Positions 11,801 to 20,836 of a stretch of DNA of 64,000 nt are shown here, piece after piece. Position numbers and translations under genes: made by a program. Numbering within the stretch: position 1 is the first letter of the stretch; the number at the start of each line of letters is the position of its first letter. This stretch comes from Closterium sp. Naga37s-1. Taxonomy: Eukaryota > Streptophyta > Zygnematophyceae > Desmidiales > Closteriaceae. Under the pieces are notes generated by a model. It saw only the letters and a list, made by a program, of their open reading frames with translations. It was not told the DNA's origin and searched no databases. Where the stretch lies: contig CANJKZ010000952.1 in NCBI GenBank assembly GCA_947471745.1, forward strand, positions 80,001 to 144,000, in the 5' to 3' direction.

Positions 11801-14800
11801 CAGCTCCTAACATTCGATGCCTGGGGTGTGTCGGGCCATCCCAACCACCGCGCCATCAGCCATGCTCTCAGGTGATCTGTGCTCTCAGGTGATCTGTGCT
11901 CTCAGGTGATCTGTGCTCTCAGGTGATCTGTGCTCTCAGGTGATCTGTGCTATCAGGTGATCTGTGCTCTCAGGTGATCTGTGCTCTCAGGTGATCTGTG
12001 CTCTCAGGTGATCTGTGCTCTCAGGTGATCTGTGCACTCAGGTGATCTGTGCTATCAGGTGATCTGTGCTCTCAGGTGATCTGTGCTCTCAGGTGATCTG
12101 TGCTCTCAGGTGATCTGTGCTCTCAGGTGATCTGTGCTCTCAGGTGATCTGTGCTCTCAGGTGATCTGTGCTCTCAGGTGATCTGTGCTCTCAGGTGATC
12201 TGTGCTCTCAGGTGATCTGTGCTCTCAGGTGATCTGTGCACTCAGGTGATCTGTGCTATCAGGTGATCTGTGCTCTCAGGTGATCTGTGCTCTCAGGTGA
12301 TCTGTGCTCTCAGGTGATCTGTGCTCTCAGGTGATCTGTGCTATCAGGTGATCTGTGCTCTCAGGTGATCTGTGCTATCAGGTGATCTGTGCTCTCAGGT
12401 GATCTGTGCTCTCAGGTGATCTGTGCTCTCAGGTGATCTGTGCTCTCAGGTGATCTGTGCTCTCAGGTGATCTGTGCTCTCAGGTGATCTGTGCTCTCAG
12501 GTGATCTGTGCACTCAGGTGATCTGTGCTATCAGGTGATCTGTGCTCTCAGGTGATCTGTGCTCTCAGGTGATCTGTGCTCTCAGGTGATCTGTGCTCTC
12601 AGGTGATCTGTGCTCTCAGGTGATCTGTGCTCTCAGGTGATCTGTGCTCTCAGGTGATCTGTGCTCTCAGGTGATCTGTGCTCTCAGGTGATCTGTGCTC
12701 TCAGGTGATCTGTGCTCTCAGGTGATCTGTGCACTCAGGTGATCTGTGCTATCAGGTGATCTGTGCTCTCAGGTGATCTGTGCTCTCAGGTGATCTGTGC
12801 TCTCAGGTGATCTGTGCACTCAGGTGATCTGTGCTCTCAGGTGATCTGTGCTCTCAGGTGATCTGTGCTCTCAGGTGATCTGTGCTCTCAGGTGATCTGT
12901 GCTCTCAGGTGATCTGTGCACTCAGGTGATCTGTGCTATCAGGTGATCTGTGCTCTCAGGTGATCTGTGCTCTCAGGTGATCTGTGCTCTCAGGTTGATC
13001 TGTGCTCTCAGGTGATCTGTGCTCTCAGGTGATCTGTGCTCTCAGGTGATCTGTGCACTCAGGTGATCTGTGCTATCAGGTGATCTGTGCTCTCAGGTGA
13101 TCTGTGCTATCAGGTGATCTGTGCTCTCAGGTGATCTGTGCTCTCAGGTGATCTGTGCTCTCAGGTGATCTGTGCTCTCAGGTGATCTGTGCTCTCAGGT
13201 GATCTGTGCTCTCAGGTGATCTGTGCTCTCAGGTGATCTGTGCACTCAGGTGATCTGTGCTATCAGGTGATCTGTGCTCTCAGGTGATCTGTGCTCTCAG
13301 GTGATCTGTGCACTCAGGTGATCTGTGCTATCAGGTGATCTGTGCTCTCAGGTGATCTGTGCTCTCAGGTGATCTGTGCTCTCAGGTGATCTGTGCTATC
13401 AGGTGATCTGTGCTCTCAGGTGATCTGTGCTCTCAGGTGATCTGTGCTCTCAGGTGATCTGTGCTCTCAGGTGATCTGTGCTCTCAGGTGATCTGTGCTC
13501 TCAGGTGATCTGTGCTATCAGGTGATCTGTCCTCTCAGGTGATCTGTGCTATCAGGTGATCTGTGCACTCAGGTGATCTGTGCTATCAGGTGATCTGTGC
13601 TCTCAGGTGATCTGTGCTATCAGGTGATCTGTGTTATCAGGTGATCTGTGCTCTCAGGTGATCTGTGCTCTCAGGTGATCTGTGCTCTCAGGTGATCTGT
13701 GCTCTCAGGTGATCTGTGCTATCAGGTGATCTGTGCTATCAGGTGATCTGTGCTATCAGGTGATCTGTGCTCTCAGGTGATCTGTGCTCTCAGGTGATCT
13801 GTGCTATCAGGTGATCTGTGCTCTCAGGTGATCTGTGCTATCAGGTGATCTGTGCTCTCAGGTGATCTGTGCTCTCAGGTGATCTGTGCACTCAGGTGAT
13901 CTGTGCTCTCAGGTGATCTGTGCTCTCAGGTGATCTGTGCTCTCAGGTGATCTGTGCTATCAGGTGATCTGTGCTCTCAGGTGATCTGTGCTCTCAGGTG
14001 ATCTGTGCTCTCAGGTGATCTGTGCTCTCAGGTGATCTGTGCTCTCAGGTGATCTGTGCTCTCAGGTGATCTGTGCTCTCAGGTGATCTGTGCTCTCAGG
14101 TGATCTGTGCTCTCAGGTGATCTGTGCTCTCAGGTGATCTGTGCTATCAGGTGCGCCACGCGTGGAGGTATCAGGTGCTTTTTGAAAAACCTGGTGAGTG
14201 CATGCTGCCTTGCCCAGACGCCCCATGTCTTCATCAAAGTAAGCTGCGCCTGCTGTGGCATTCAGGCTGCGCCTGCTGTGGCATTCAGGCTGCGCCTGCT
14301 GTGGCATTCAGGCTGCGCCTGCTGTGGCATTCAGGCTGCGCCTGCTGTGGCATTCAGGCTGCGCCTGCTGTGGCATTCAGGCTGCGCCTGCTGTGGCATT
14401 CAGGCTGCGCCTGCTGTGGCATTCAGGCTGCGCCTGCTGTGGCATTCAGGCTGCGCCTGCTGTGGCATTCAGGCTGCGCCTGCTGCTTCCCAAGCCTCGC
14501 CACCCCCCAAGGCCCGTCGGAGGCGCTTTTGGTTTGGACGGTCCAGCTGCCGATCTGAATGCCTTGCTGGAGAAGCGCTTGGGTGCTCCTGGAAACACAA
14601 ACACACGTGACAGAGGTGGTGGAAGGGAAGAGACATTGCAGGGGGATGCGGAGTAAGGTGTGGGCAGTGGGTGGAAGCGGATGAGGAATGTGAAGAAGAA
14701 ACTGGAGCTGTTTCAAGTGGTTGTGGGCTGAAAATGCAGCCCGATGTACCGGGAGCTGCACTGCACTGAACCACTCCCTGCGCTGCTCATCGTTATGTGA

Positions 14801-17400
14801 CGCCCCACTGTCTGTGTTGCAATTGCGTCCCCCTGCCAGCTGTCCCCCTGCCAGCTGTCCCTCTGCCAGCTGTCCCCCTGCCACCTGTCCCCCTGCCAGC
14901 TGTCCCCCTGCCACCTGTTCGCATGTGCCAACCTCGTCGCCTCACCTGCTTCCCGACCTCCGTCCTCCCTGTGCCCCTCGCCCCAACGCCCCTGCTCACC
15001 GGCCTCACCAGCGCCATGGTTGACAACGGGTCGCTGCCAGTCCCCCTGTGGCAGCTGGTGAGTGGGGCAGCTGGTGAGTAGGGCAGCTGGTGAGTGGGGC
15101 AGCTGGTGAGTGGGGCCTTCCATGCATCCCTTCTTTCATGCATCCCTTCTTTCATGCATCCCTTCTTTCATGCATCCCTTCTTTCATGCATCCCTTCTTT
15201 CATGCATCCCTTCTTTCATGCATCCCTTCTTTCATGCATCCCTTCTTTCATGCATCCCTTCTTTCATGCATCCCTTCTTTCATGCATCCCTTCTTTCATG
15301 CATCCCTTCTTTCATGCATCCCTTCTTTCATGCATCCCTTCTTTCATGCATCCCTTCTTTCATGCATCCCTTCTTTCATGCATCCCTTCTTTCATGCATC
15401 CCTTCTTTCATGCATCCCTTCTTTCATGCATCCCTTCTTTCATGCATCCCTTCTTTCATGCATCCCTTCTTTCATGCATCCCTTCTTTCATGCATCCCTT
15501 CTTCCATGCATCCCTTCTTCATGCATCCCTTCTTTCATGCATCCCTTCTTTCATGCATCCCTTCTTTCATGCATCCCTTCTTTCATGCATCCCTTCTTTC
15601 ATGCATCCCTTCTTTCATGCATCCCTTCTTTCATGCATCCCTTCTTTCATGCATCCCTTCTTTCATGCATCCCTTCTTTCATGCATCCCTTCTTTCATGC
15701 ATCCCTTCTTTCATGCATCCCTTCTTTCATGCATCCCTTCTTTCATGCATCCCTTCTTTCATGCATCCCTTCTTTCATGCATCCCTTCTTTCATGCATCC
15801 CTTCTTTCATGCATCCCTTCTTTCATGCATCCCTTCTTTCATGCATCCCTTCTTTCATGCATCCCTTCTTTCATGCATCCCTTCTTTCGTGCATCCCTTC
15901 TTTCGTGCATCCCTTCTTTCGTGCATCCCTTCTTTCGTGCATCCCTTCTTTCGTGCATCCCTTCTTTCGTGCATCCCTTCTTTCGTGCATCCCTTCTTTC
16001 GTGCATCCCTTCTTTCATGCATCCCTTCTTTCGTGCATCCCTTCTTTCGTGCATCCCTTCTTTCATGCATCCCTTCTTTCATGCATCCCTTCTTTCATGC
16101 ATCCCTTCTTTCATGCATCCCTTCTTTCATGCATCCCTTCTTTCATGCATCCCTTCTTTCATGCATCCCTTCTTTCATGCATCCCTTCTTTCATGCATCC
16201 CTTCTTTCATGCATCCCTTCTTTCATGCATCCCTTCTTTCATGCATCCCTTCTTTCATGCATCCCTTCTTTCATGCATCCCTTCTTTCATGCATCCCTTC
16301 TTTCATGCATCCCTTCTTTCATGCATCCCTTCTTTCATGCATCCCTTCTTTCGTGCATCCCTTCTTTCGTGCATCCCTTCTTTCGTGCATCCCTTCTTTC
16401 GTGCATCCCTTCTTTCGTGCATCCCTTCTTTCGTGCATCCCTTCTTTCGTGCATCCCTTCTTTCGTGCATCCCTTCTTTCGTGCATCCCTTCTTTCATGC
16501 ATCCCTTCTTTCATGCATCCCTTCTTTCATGCATCCCTTCTTTCATGCATCCCTTCTTTCATGCATCCCTTCTTTCATGCATCCCTTCTTGCATGCATCC
16601 CTTCTTTCATGCATCCCTTCTTTCATGCATCCCTTCTTTCATGCATCCCTTCTTTCATGCATCCCTTCTTTCATGCATCCCTTCTTTCATGCATCCCTTC
16701 TTTCATGCATCCCTTCTTTCATGCATCCCTTCTTTCATGCATCCCTTCTTTCATGCATCCCTTCTTTCATGCATCCCTTCTTTCATGCATCCCTCCTTAC
16801 ACTCCCGTTCCTCTCACTCCCTTTCACTCCCCTCCATTTCACTTTCCATTTCCTGCTACGTCCTTCCACTCCCATATCTTTCCTTCCCTTCCATCCACTT
16901 ACCTTCCTTTATCCCCTCCATCCATCCCCATTTGACCTTCGTTCATCTCCAATCCATCCCACCCTCCGTGCCCCCTGCAGAACAGTGCATGGCTGCATGT
17001 GAAGTTTCTTGGGCTCCTGGGGGTGCTTGCCGTGTGGATGCATTTCCTCATCACACAATACCTAAGCACGGCAGGCAGCAGGATATATTTCATCTGCCTG
17101 AACATGCTGCCCAGCGTGCGAGCGATGTGGGCCCATCGCTCCCAATTCGTCTGGTGCGTGTAATTATTTCTTAGAAGCCTCCTCTATCTTCCTCCCTGCT
17201 GCCTTTATCACCCATGCATGGCACAGCCCCCGTCCTCATCACCCACACGCATCCCCCCTTGATCGTCCCATGGCTGTGCTGGCAGGTTCCGCTGGCCCAT
17301 GGTGAGCAGAGCATGCAGACAGGGGGGGTGGGAAGAGGGGGAGTGGCATGGCACGAGGGGAAGTGGCGGGACGGGGAGTGGCCGGAGGGGGGGGGAGTAA
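5870..17400 (+). CDS. PIGL: N-acetylglucosaminyl-phosphatidylinositol de-N-acetylase (PIG-L), nine exons
   Basis: Exons 5870-5982, 6483-6622, 10793-10857, 11179-11223, 11455-11535, 11804-11871, 15012-15057, 16981-17153 and 17286-17400 sum to 846 nt and give one open frame of 281 aa, with GT-AG at every junction. The ATG (CCGCCATGG) has a good context. Motifs: VIAHPDDESMFF at residues 29-40 (metal-binding H and D), LCLSSGNAEGLGSTRRAEL, VVDHPQLQDG, FDAWGVSGHPNH at 152-163 (second metal site) and the C-terminal AHRSQFVWFR. The enzyme removes the acetyl group from GlcNAc-PI in the second step of GPI-anchor synthesis on the ER face. A hydrophobic stretch lies near residues 196-212. Length fits the family (about 250-280 aa). 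The last exon after FRWPM is Gly/Arg-rich and unlike the family; ATG|GTGAGC at 17302-17307 could be a donor to a further exon. Introns 2, 6 and 7 are 4.2, 3.1 and 1.9 kb of minisatellite. Confidence 0.88.
5990..6215 (+). repeat. Pyrimidine-rich CCTCCCCGC/CCTCTCCGC array in PIG-L intron 1
   Basis: About 25 degenerate 8-9 bp units of CCGCCTCCCCGCCTCTC fill intron 1. It gives shadow reading frames on both strands (RRGGGEAGR-like). It does not copy exon sequence. Confidence 0.85.
6603..10452 (+). repeat. 24-bp splice-donor minisatellite, about 160 copies, PIG-L exon 2
   Basis: Each unit is intron GTGC followed by CATCCTCTGCCTCTCCTCAG, the 20 bases that end exon 2 (HILCLSS plus split G). The donor CAG|GTGCC is therefore repeated about 160 times in 3.85 kb. 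The main variation is A or C after GTGCC; rare markers are CCGCAG (6809, 7841, 8825) and CTTCAG (7505, 8489). Markers and the A/C pattern recur at 984 bp (41 units), which shows higher-order duplication. Confidence 0.95.
10461..10578 (+). repeat. 19-bp array TCTCCTCTCTGCCGTTGAC
   Basis: About six copies directly after the 24-bp array in PIG-L intron 2. Pyrimidine-rich, with no splice-site copy. Confidence 0.85.
11863..14152 (+). repeat. 17-bp splice-donor minisatellite, about 134 copies, PIG-L exon 6
   Basis: Each unit is intron GTGATCTG plus exon TGCTCTCAG, the true end of exon 6 (...ISHAL plus AG). It fills 2.3 kb of intron 6. Variants GCACTCAG and GCTATCAG recur as a pair at intervals. 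One unit has a base insertion (near 12993). The unit length is not a multiple of three. Confidence 0.95.
14243..14485 (+). repeat. 23-bp array in PIG-L intron 6
   Basis: About ten copies of GGCTGCGCCTGCTGTGGCAT plus TCA. Each contains an acceptor-like CATTCAG|GC, but no annotated exon begins there and skipping it keeps the frame, so it is not assigned as a splice-site array. Confidence 0.85.
14818..14925 (+). repeat. 15-bp array TGTCCCCCTGCCAGC
   Basis: About seven copies with minor variants (TGCCACC) in PIG-L intron 6. Confidence 0.85.
15042..15115 (+). repeat. 16-bp splice-donor array, four copies, PIG-L exon 7
   Basis: Exon 7 ends TGGCAGCTG|GTGAGTGGGG. The unit GTGAGTGG plus GGCAGCTG (exon end) is repeated four times with one G/A variant, giving four near-identical donors. 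This may be an early stage of the same expansion seen in exons 2 and 6. Confidence 0.9.
15118..16793 (+). repeat. 16-bp array TTTCATGCATCCCTTC, about 105 copies
   Basis: Fills most of PIG-L intron 7. Two blocks (about 15893-16060 and 16350-16490) carry CGTG instead of CATG. Two units near 15499-15520 have lost or changed bases. The same period (16) as the donor array just upstream is notable, but the sequence is unrelated. Confidence 0.95.
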
Positions 17401-19960
17401 CTAAACCATGAGCACACCGGGAATCTTGGGCGGCGAGCCCGACTCGCCGTAGCCCATGTGTGCGGGGATCTTGAGCTTGCGCTTCTCGCCCACACACATG
17501 CCCAGAATGCCCATGTCCCACCCTGCTCCGCGGGTCAATGGGAAGTGGGGGGGAAGGAGGGGGGGAGGAAAACATAGCAGGAGGTCAGTGCGTGGGAGAG
17601 GCGAGGGCAGGGGCACATGCAGAGTGGAGGGAGGGATGTTGGGCGTGCACAAGCTCCCCTTGCACGCTGTGGTGGGAACATCCTAGCGTGTGGGCATGGT
17701 GGCGTTGAACTAAGGGGAGGATAGGGTCACGCACGCAGGCAAGGTGGGGCGCACGAGGGGTAGCAGTGCACAGAGAAGCACGCTCAACAGCACTTGGAAG
17801 TTTCCTTTATCTCGTGCCAAGGAGGGCTTTCAACCACCCTTGATCACGTTGCCCTGCCCCCCCACCCACCCTTGATCACGTTGCCCTGCCCCCCCACCCA
17901 CCCTTGATCACGTTGCCCTGCCCCCCCCACCCACCCTTGATCACGTTGCCCTGCCCCCCCCACCCACCCTTGATCACGTTGCCCTGCCCCCCCACCCACC
18001 CTTGATCACGTTGCCCTGCCCCCCCACCCACCCTTGATCACGTTGCCCTGCCCCCCCACCCACCCTTGATCACGTTGCCCTGCCCCCCCACCCACCCTTG
18101 ATCACGTTGCCCTGCCCCCCCCACCCACCCTTGATCACGTTGCCCTGCCCCCCCATCCACCCTTGATCACGTTGCCCTGCCCCCCCACCCACCCTTGATC
18201 ACGTTGCCCTGCCCCCCCACCCACCCTTGATCACGTTGCCCTGCCCCAGGCGGAACTGCAGCGGATCGCCGCGCTCGTAGCTCGAGTCAAACACGCTGCC
18301 GTCCAGCAGCATGCCCTGGGGGGGGGGGACAGGTGCGCGCAGGCAGGGGGAGCGGGGAGAGGGGGGGTCGGATCAGAGCGCGATGCATGGTGCGGCAGTG
18401 GCCGGGTTGTTGCGAGCAGAGGGAAGGGGATTTGGAAAGATGGCAGGACATGCAGAGCAATGCGATTCATCCACATCGATACTACCTTGTAGTGAATCGT
18501 GACGTGACTGAATCATTATATCGAGGATACCTTGTAGTGCACGCGGACAGTGTCGAGGTTGCGCGCCTTGGCGTTGCAGGTCTCCGGCTTGAACTGCGCT
18601 CAGGGGGAACCGTACAGGGCAAGGCGCGCACAGCACATGAGGGGAGCGCAGCACGCGATGGGCGCGCAGGGGTTAGGGGAAAGGCGGGAATGGGAGGGGA
18701 GAGAGTGGAACGAAGTGAAGAGAAAGAGAAGGAGAAGACAGGAGAAAGCGCAAGCAGATGGATGGGTTGCAAGCAGATGGATGGGTTGCAAGCAGATGGA
18801 TGGGTTGCAAGCAGATGGATGGGTTGCAAGCAGATGGATGGGTTGCAAGCAGATGGATGGGTTGCAAGCAGATGGATGGGTTGCAAGCAGATGGATGGGT
18901 TGCAAGCAGATGGATGGGTTGCAAGCAGATGGATGGGTTGCAAGCAGATGGATGGGTTGCAAGCAGATGGATGGGTTGCAAGCAGATGGATGGGTTGCAA
19001 GCAGATGGATGGGTTGCAAGCAGATGGATGGGTTGCAAGCAGATGGATGGGTTGCAAGCAGATGGATGGGTTGCAAGCAGATGGATGGGTTGCAAGCAGA
19101 TGGATGGGTTGCAAGCAGATGGATGGGTTGCAAGCAGATGGATGGGTTGCAAGCAGATGGATGGGTTGCAAGCAGATGGATGGGTTGCAAGCAGATGGAT
19201 GGGTTGCAAGCAGATGGATGGGTTGCAAGCAGATGGATGGGTTGCAAGCAGATGGATGGGTTGCAAGCAGATGGATGGGTTGCAAGCAGATGGATGGGTT
19301 GCAACGCAGAACGGGAGGCACCGAAAGTAAGGGCAAGAGGGCGCGGCGCTCACCTTGACGGCACGGCGCTCACCTTGACGGCACGGCGCTCACCTTGACG
19401 GCACGGCGCTCACCTTGACGGCACGGCGCTCACCTTGACGGCACGGCGCTCACCTTGACGGCACGGCGCTCACCTTGACGGCACGGCGCTCACCTTGACG
19501 GCACGGCGCTCACCTTGACGGCACGGCGCTCACCTTGACGGCACGGCGCTCACCTTGACGGCACGGCGCTCACCTTGACGGCACGGCGCTCACCTTGACG
19601 GCACGGCGCTCACCTTGACGGCACGGCGCTCACCTTGACGGCACGGCGCTCACCTTGACGGCACGGCGCTCACCTTGACGCCGATCTGCAGCTGCTTGAC
19701 GTCCTTCTCCACCTTGGCGCTCGCTGCCACACACGCTCGCACACAGATAAGGATAGGAAGGGGCGTTCAGACGCGGAGAAGGACGGTCGCGCAGAGAACG
19801 AAAAGGGGGGGCGCGCAGAGGACGAGAGGGAGGGGCGCGCCGATACGGGGAGCGGTGAGCTTGAGAAGAAGGCGCGGTGGGTAGGTGAAGGTAATAGGAG
19901 GTAACCTGAGACAAGGACGACGGCGAGGAGAAGCGCGAAGAGCGCGAGCCTGGAATCCAT
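17401..19960 (-). CDS. FKBP2: ER-type FK506-binding protein, peptidyl-prolyl isomerase (FKBP2-like), five exons
   Basis: Exons on the minus strand 19906-19960, 19674-19723, 18531-18593, 18225-18315 and 17401-17522 sum to 381 nt, 126 aa in one frame. Exon 1 is a signal peptide, [18 protein letters not shown]. Then come [10 protein letters not shown], the Cys-containing [48 protein letters not shown] and [18 protein letters not shown]. Active-site Tyr (VHY), Phe-Asp (VFDSS), Trp (KGWD) and Tyr (MGYG) are present. It should catalyse prolyl cis-trans isomerisation in the ER lumen. The last beta strand (usually GATLVFDVEL, with a binding-pocket Phe) is absent: the frame stops after [18 protein letters not shown] before the stop could be a donor to an unseen exon. 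No KDEL-like tail is seen. Confidence 0.87.
17838..18247 (-). repeat. 31-33 bp splice-donor minisatellite, 13 copies, FKBP exon 4
   Basis: On the minus strand the unit is intron GTGGGTGGG plus about 23 exon bases ending AACGTGATCAAGG, the true end of exon 4 (LGQGNVIK plus G). Length varies by the number of G residues. Not in frame. Confidence 0.92.
18748..19302 (-). repeat. 19-bp array GCAAGCAGATGGATGGGTT, about 29 copies
   Basis: Almost perfectly uniform array in FKBP intron 2. It copies no exon sequence. The uniformity suggests recent expansion or strong homogenisation. Confidence 0.95.
19337..19683 (-). repeat. 20-bp splice-donor minisatellite, about 17 copies, FKBP exon 2
   Basis: On the minus strand the unit is intron GTGAGCGCCGTGC plus exon CGTCAAG, the end of exon 2 (QIGVK). 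Each unit has a consensus AAG|GTGAGC donor. Virtually no sequence variation between copies. Confidence 0.93.
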
Positions 19961-19984
19961 GCTGCTGCCGCAGGCGAGTGACGA

Positions 19985-20128
19985 GATAGCGATGTTGAGA
20001 ATGGCGATGCTAAGAATGGCGATGCTAAGAATGGCGATGCTAAGAATGGCGATGCTAAGAATGGCGATGCTAAGAATGGCGATGCTAAGAATGGCGATGC
20101 TAAGAATGGCGATGCTAAGAATGGCGGT
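19985..20128 (-). repeat. 15-bp array upstream of FKBP start
   Basis: About nine copies of GCTAAGAATGGCGAT, 25-170 bp upstream of the FKBP ATG, in the presumed 5' UTR or promoter. The minus-strand frame is open and would encode AILSI repeats, but contains no ATG. Confidence 0.85.
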
Positions 20129-20692
20129 GGTTAGATATACCAAACACGATGGAGAGGGGCTGCGCGGGGAGGAGAGCGACGAGACGCGAAGCGCCGATGC
20201 GGCGCGACTAGGACGAGATTCCTAGCAGCAGGAAATCCACGAAAGCCGTTAGTGAATGTTGGCTGGATCGCTGCTGCTACAGAATGATGCGATGCGGTTA
20301 TCCGATGGGGGAATGTGAAGCGGTGGACTTAGCGACGTTCGCAATAAACGACGAACATATTAACATAGTATAACATTCAAAATCGACGAGTGCACCACAT
20401 TAGGAAGGAAATGTGAATATAAAAATCATAACTTCTATAGATTTATTTATTTATTTAACAAACTCTATGATAGCTATACACCGATACGCCCTGTCGGTTC
20501 TTGCATGAATCGTTTACCACAGGGACTAGAAAATCTTAAACATTGCCGCTATCACACTCCGAACCTTGCTACCATCACATTCCAAACATGGCTAATTTTA
20601 TTAGTGTAAATCATCGTGATACCCTAATTATCAAGGTGAATTTTGATAGTCGCACTTTTGCCTTAGGGTAATTTTTTTTCAGGCCTTGTTTT
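20129..20692. other. AT-rich intergenic spacer
   Basis: FKBP upstream region grading into AT-rich DNA, with TTTATTTATTTATTT at about 20449-20463. No gene, RNA or repeat element is recognised here. It marks the border between the genic part and the transposon block. Confidence 0.5.
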
Positions 20693-20836
20693 TGTCAAAT
20701 TGTATTTGTTCTCTGTAGGCTGTAGTGGGGCATACCCTAAAGGGTACAACACTTTAGGGTTAGGTAGTACTTGTACTCACTCTTCCTACCTAGTAAACCA
20801 TTCTCACGTTCCTACATCTGACATGGTATTCAGAGC
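20693..20836 (+). mobile_element. Copia LTR (131 bp) with primer-binding site, joined to antisense pol
   Basis: TGTCAAATTG...CTGACA at 20693-20823 has TG...CA ends and resembles the LTR of element B (GTAGGCTGTAGTGGGG). TGGTATTCAGAGC follows, an initiator-Met tRNA primer site with one inserted T. Instead of a gag leader, the antisense 3' end of a copia pol begins at once. Confidence 0.7.

Noticed and set aside
14152..14193. Possible extra PIG-L exon (GTGCGCCACGCGTGGAGG... ending CCTG|GTGAGT)
   Set aside because: It has usable borders, but the joined protein does not resemble the family, whereas exon 6 joined to exon 7 at 15012 gives HALSAMVDNGSLPVPLWQL in frame, as expected.
15090..17174. 600-700 codon frames with SFMHPFFHASLLSCIP repeats
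   Set aside because: Translation of the 16-bp array in three phases; it lies inside PIG-L intron 7. Only the last part (16981-17153) is a true exon.
18333..19398. [19 protein letters not shown] repeat protein
   Set aside because: Translation of the 19-bp array in FKBP intron 2; open in several phases and both strands.
19670..20143. N-terminal extension of FKBP with AILSI repeats from the 15-bp array
   Set aside because: The frame is open but has no ATG (starts at TTG), and the internal ATG at 19960 gives a proper signal peptide.
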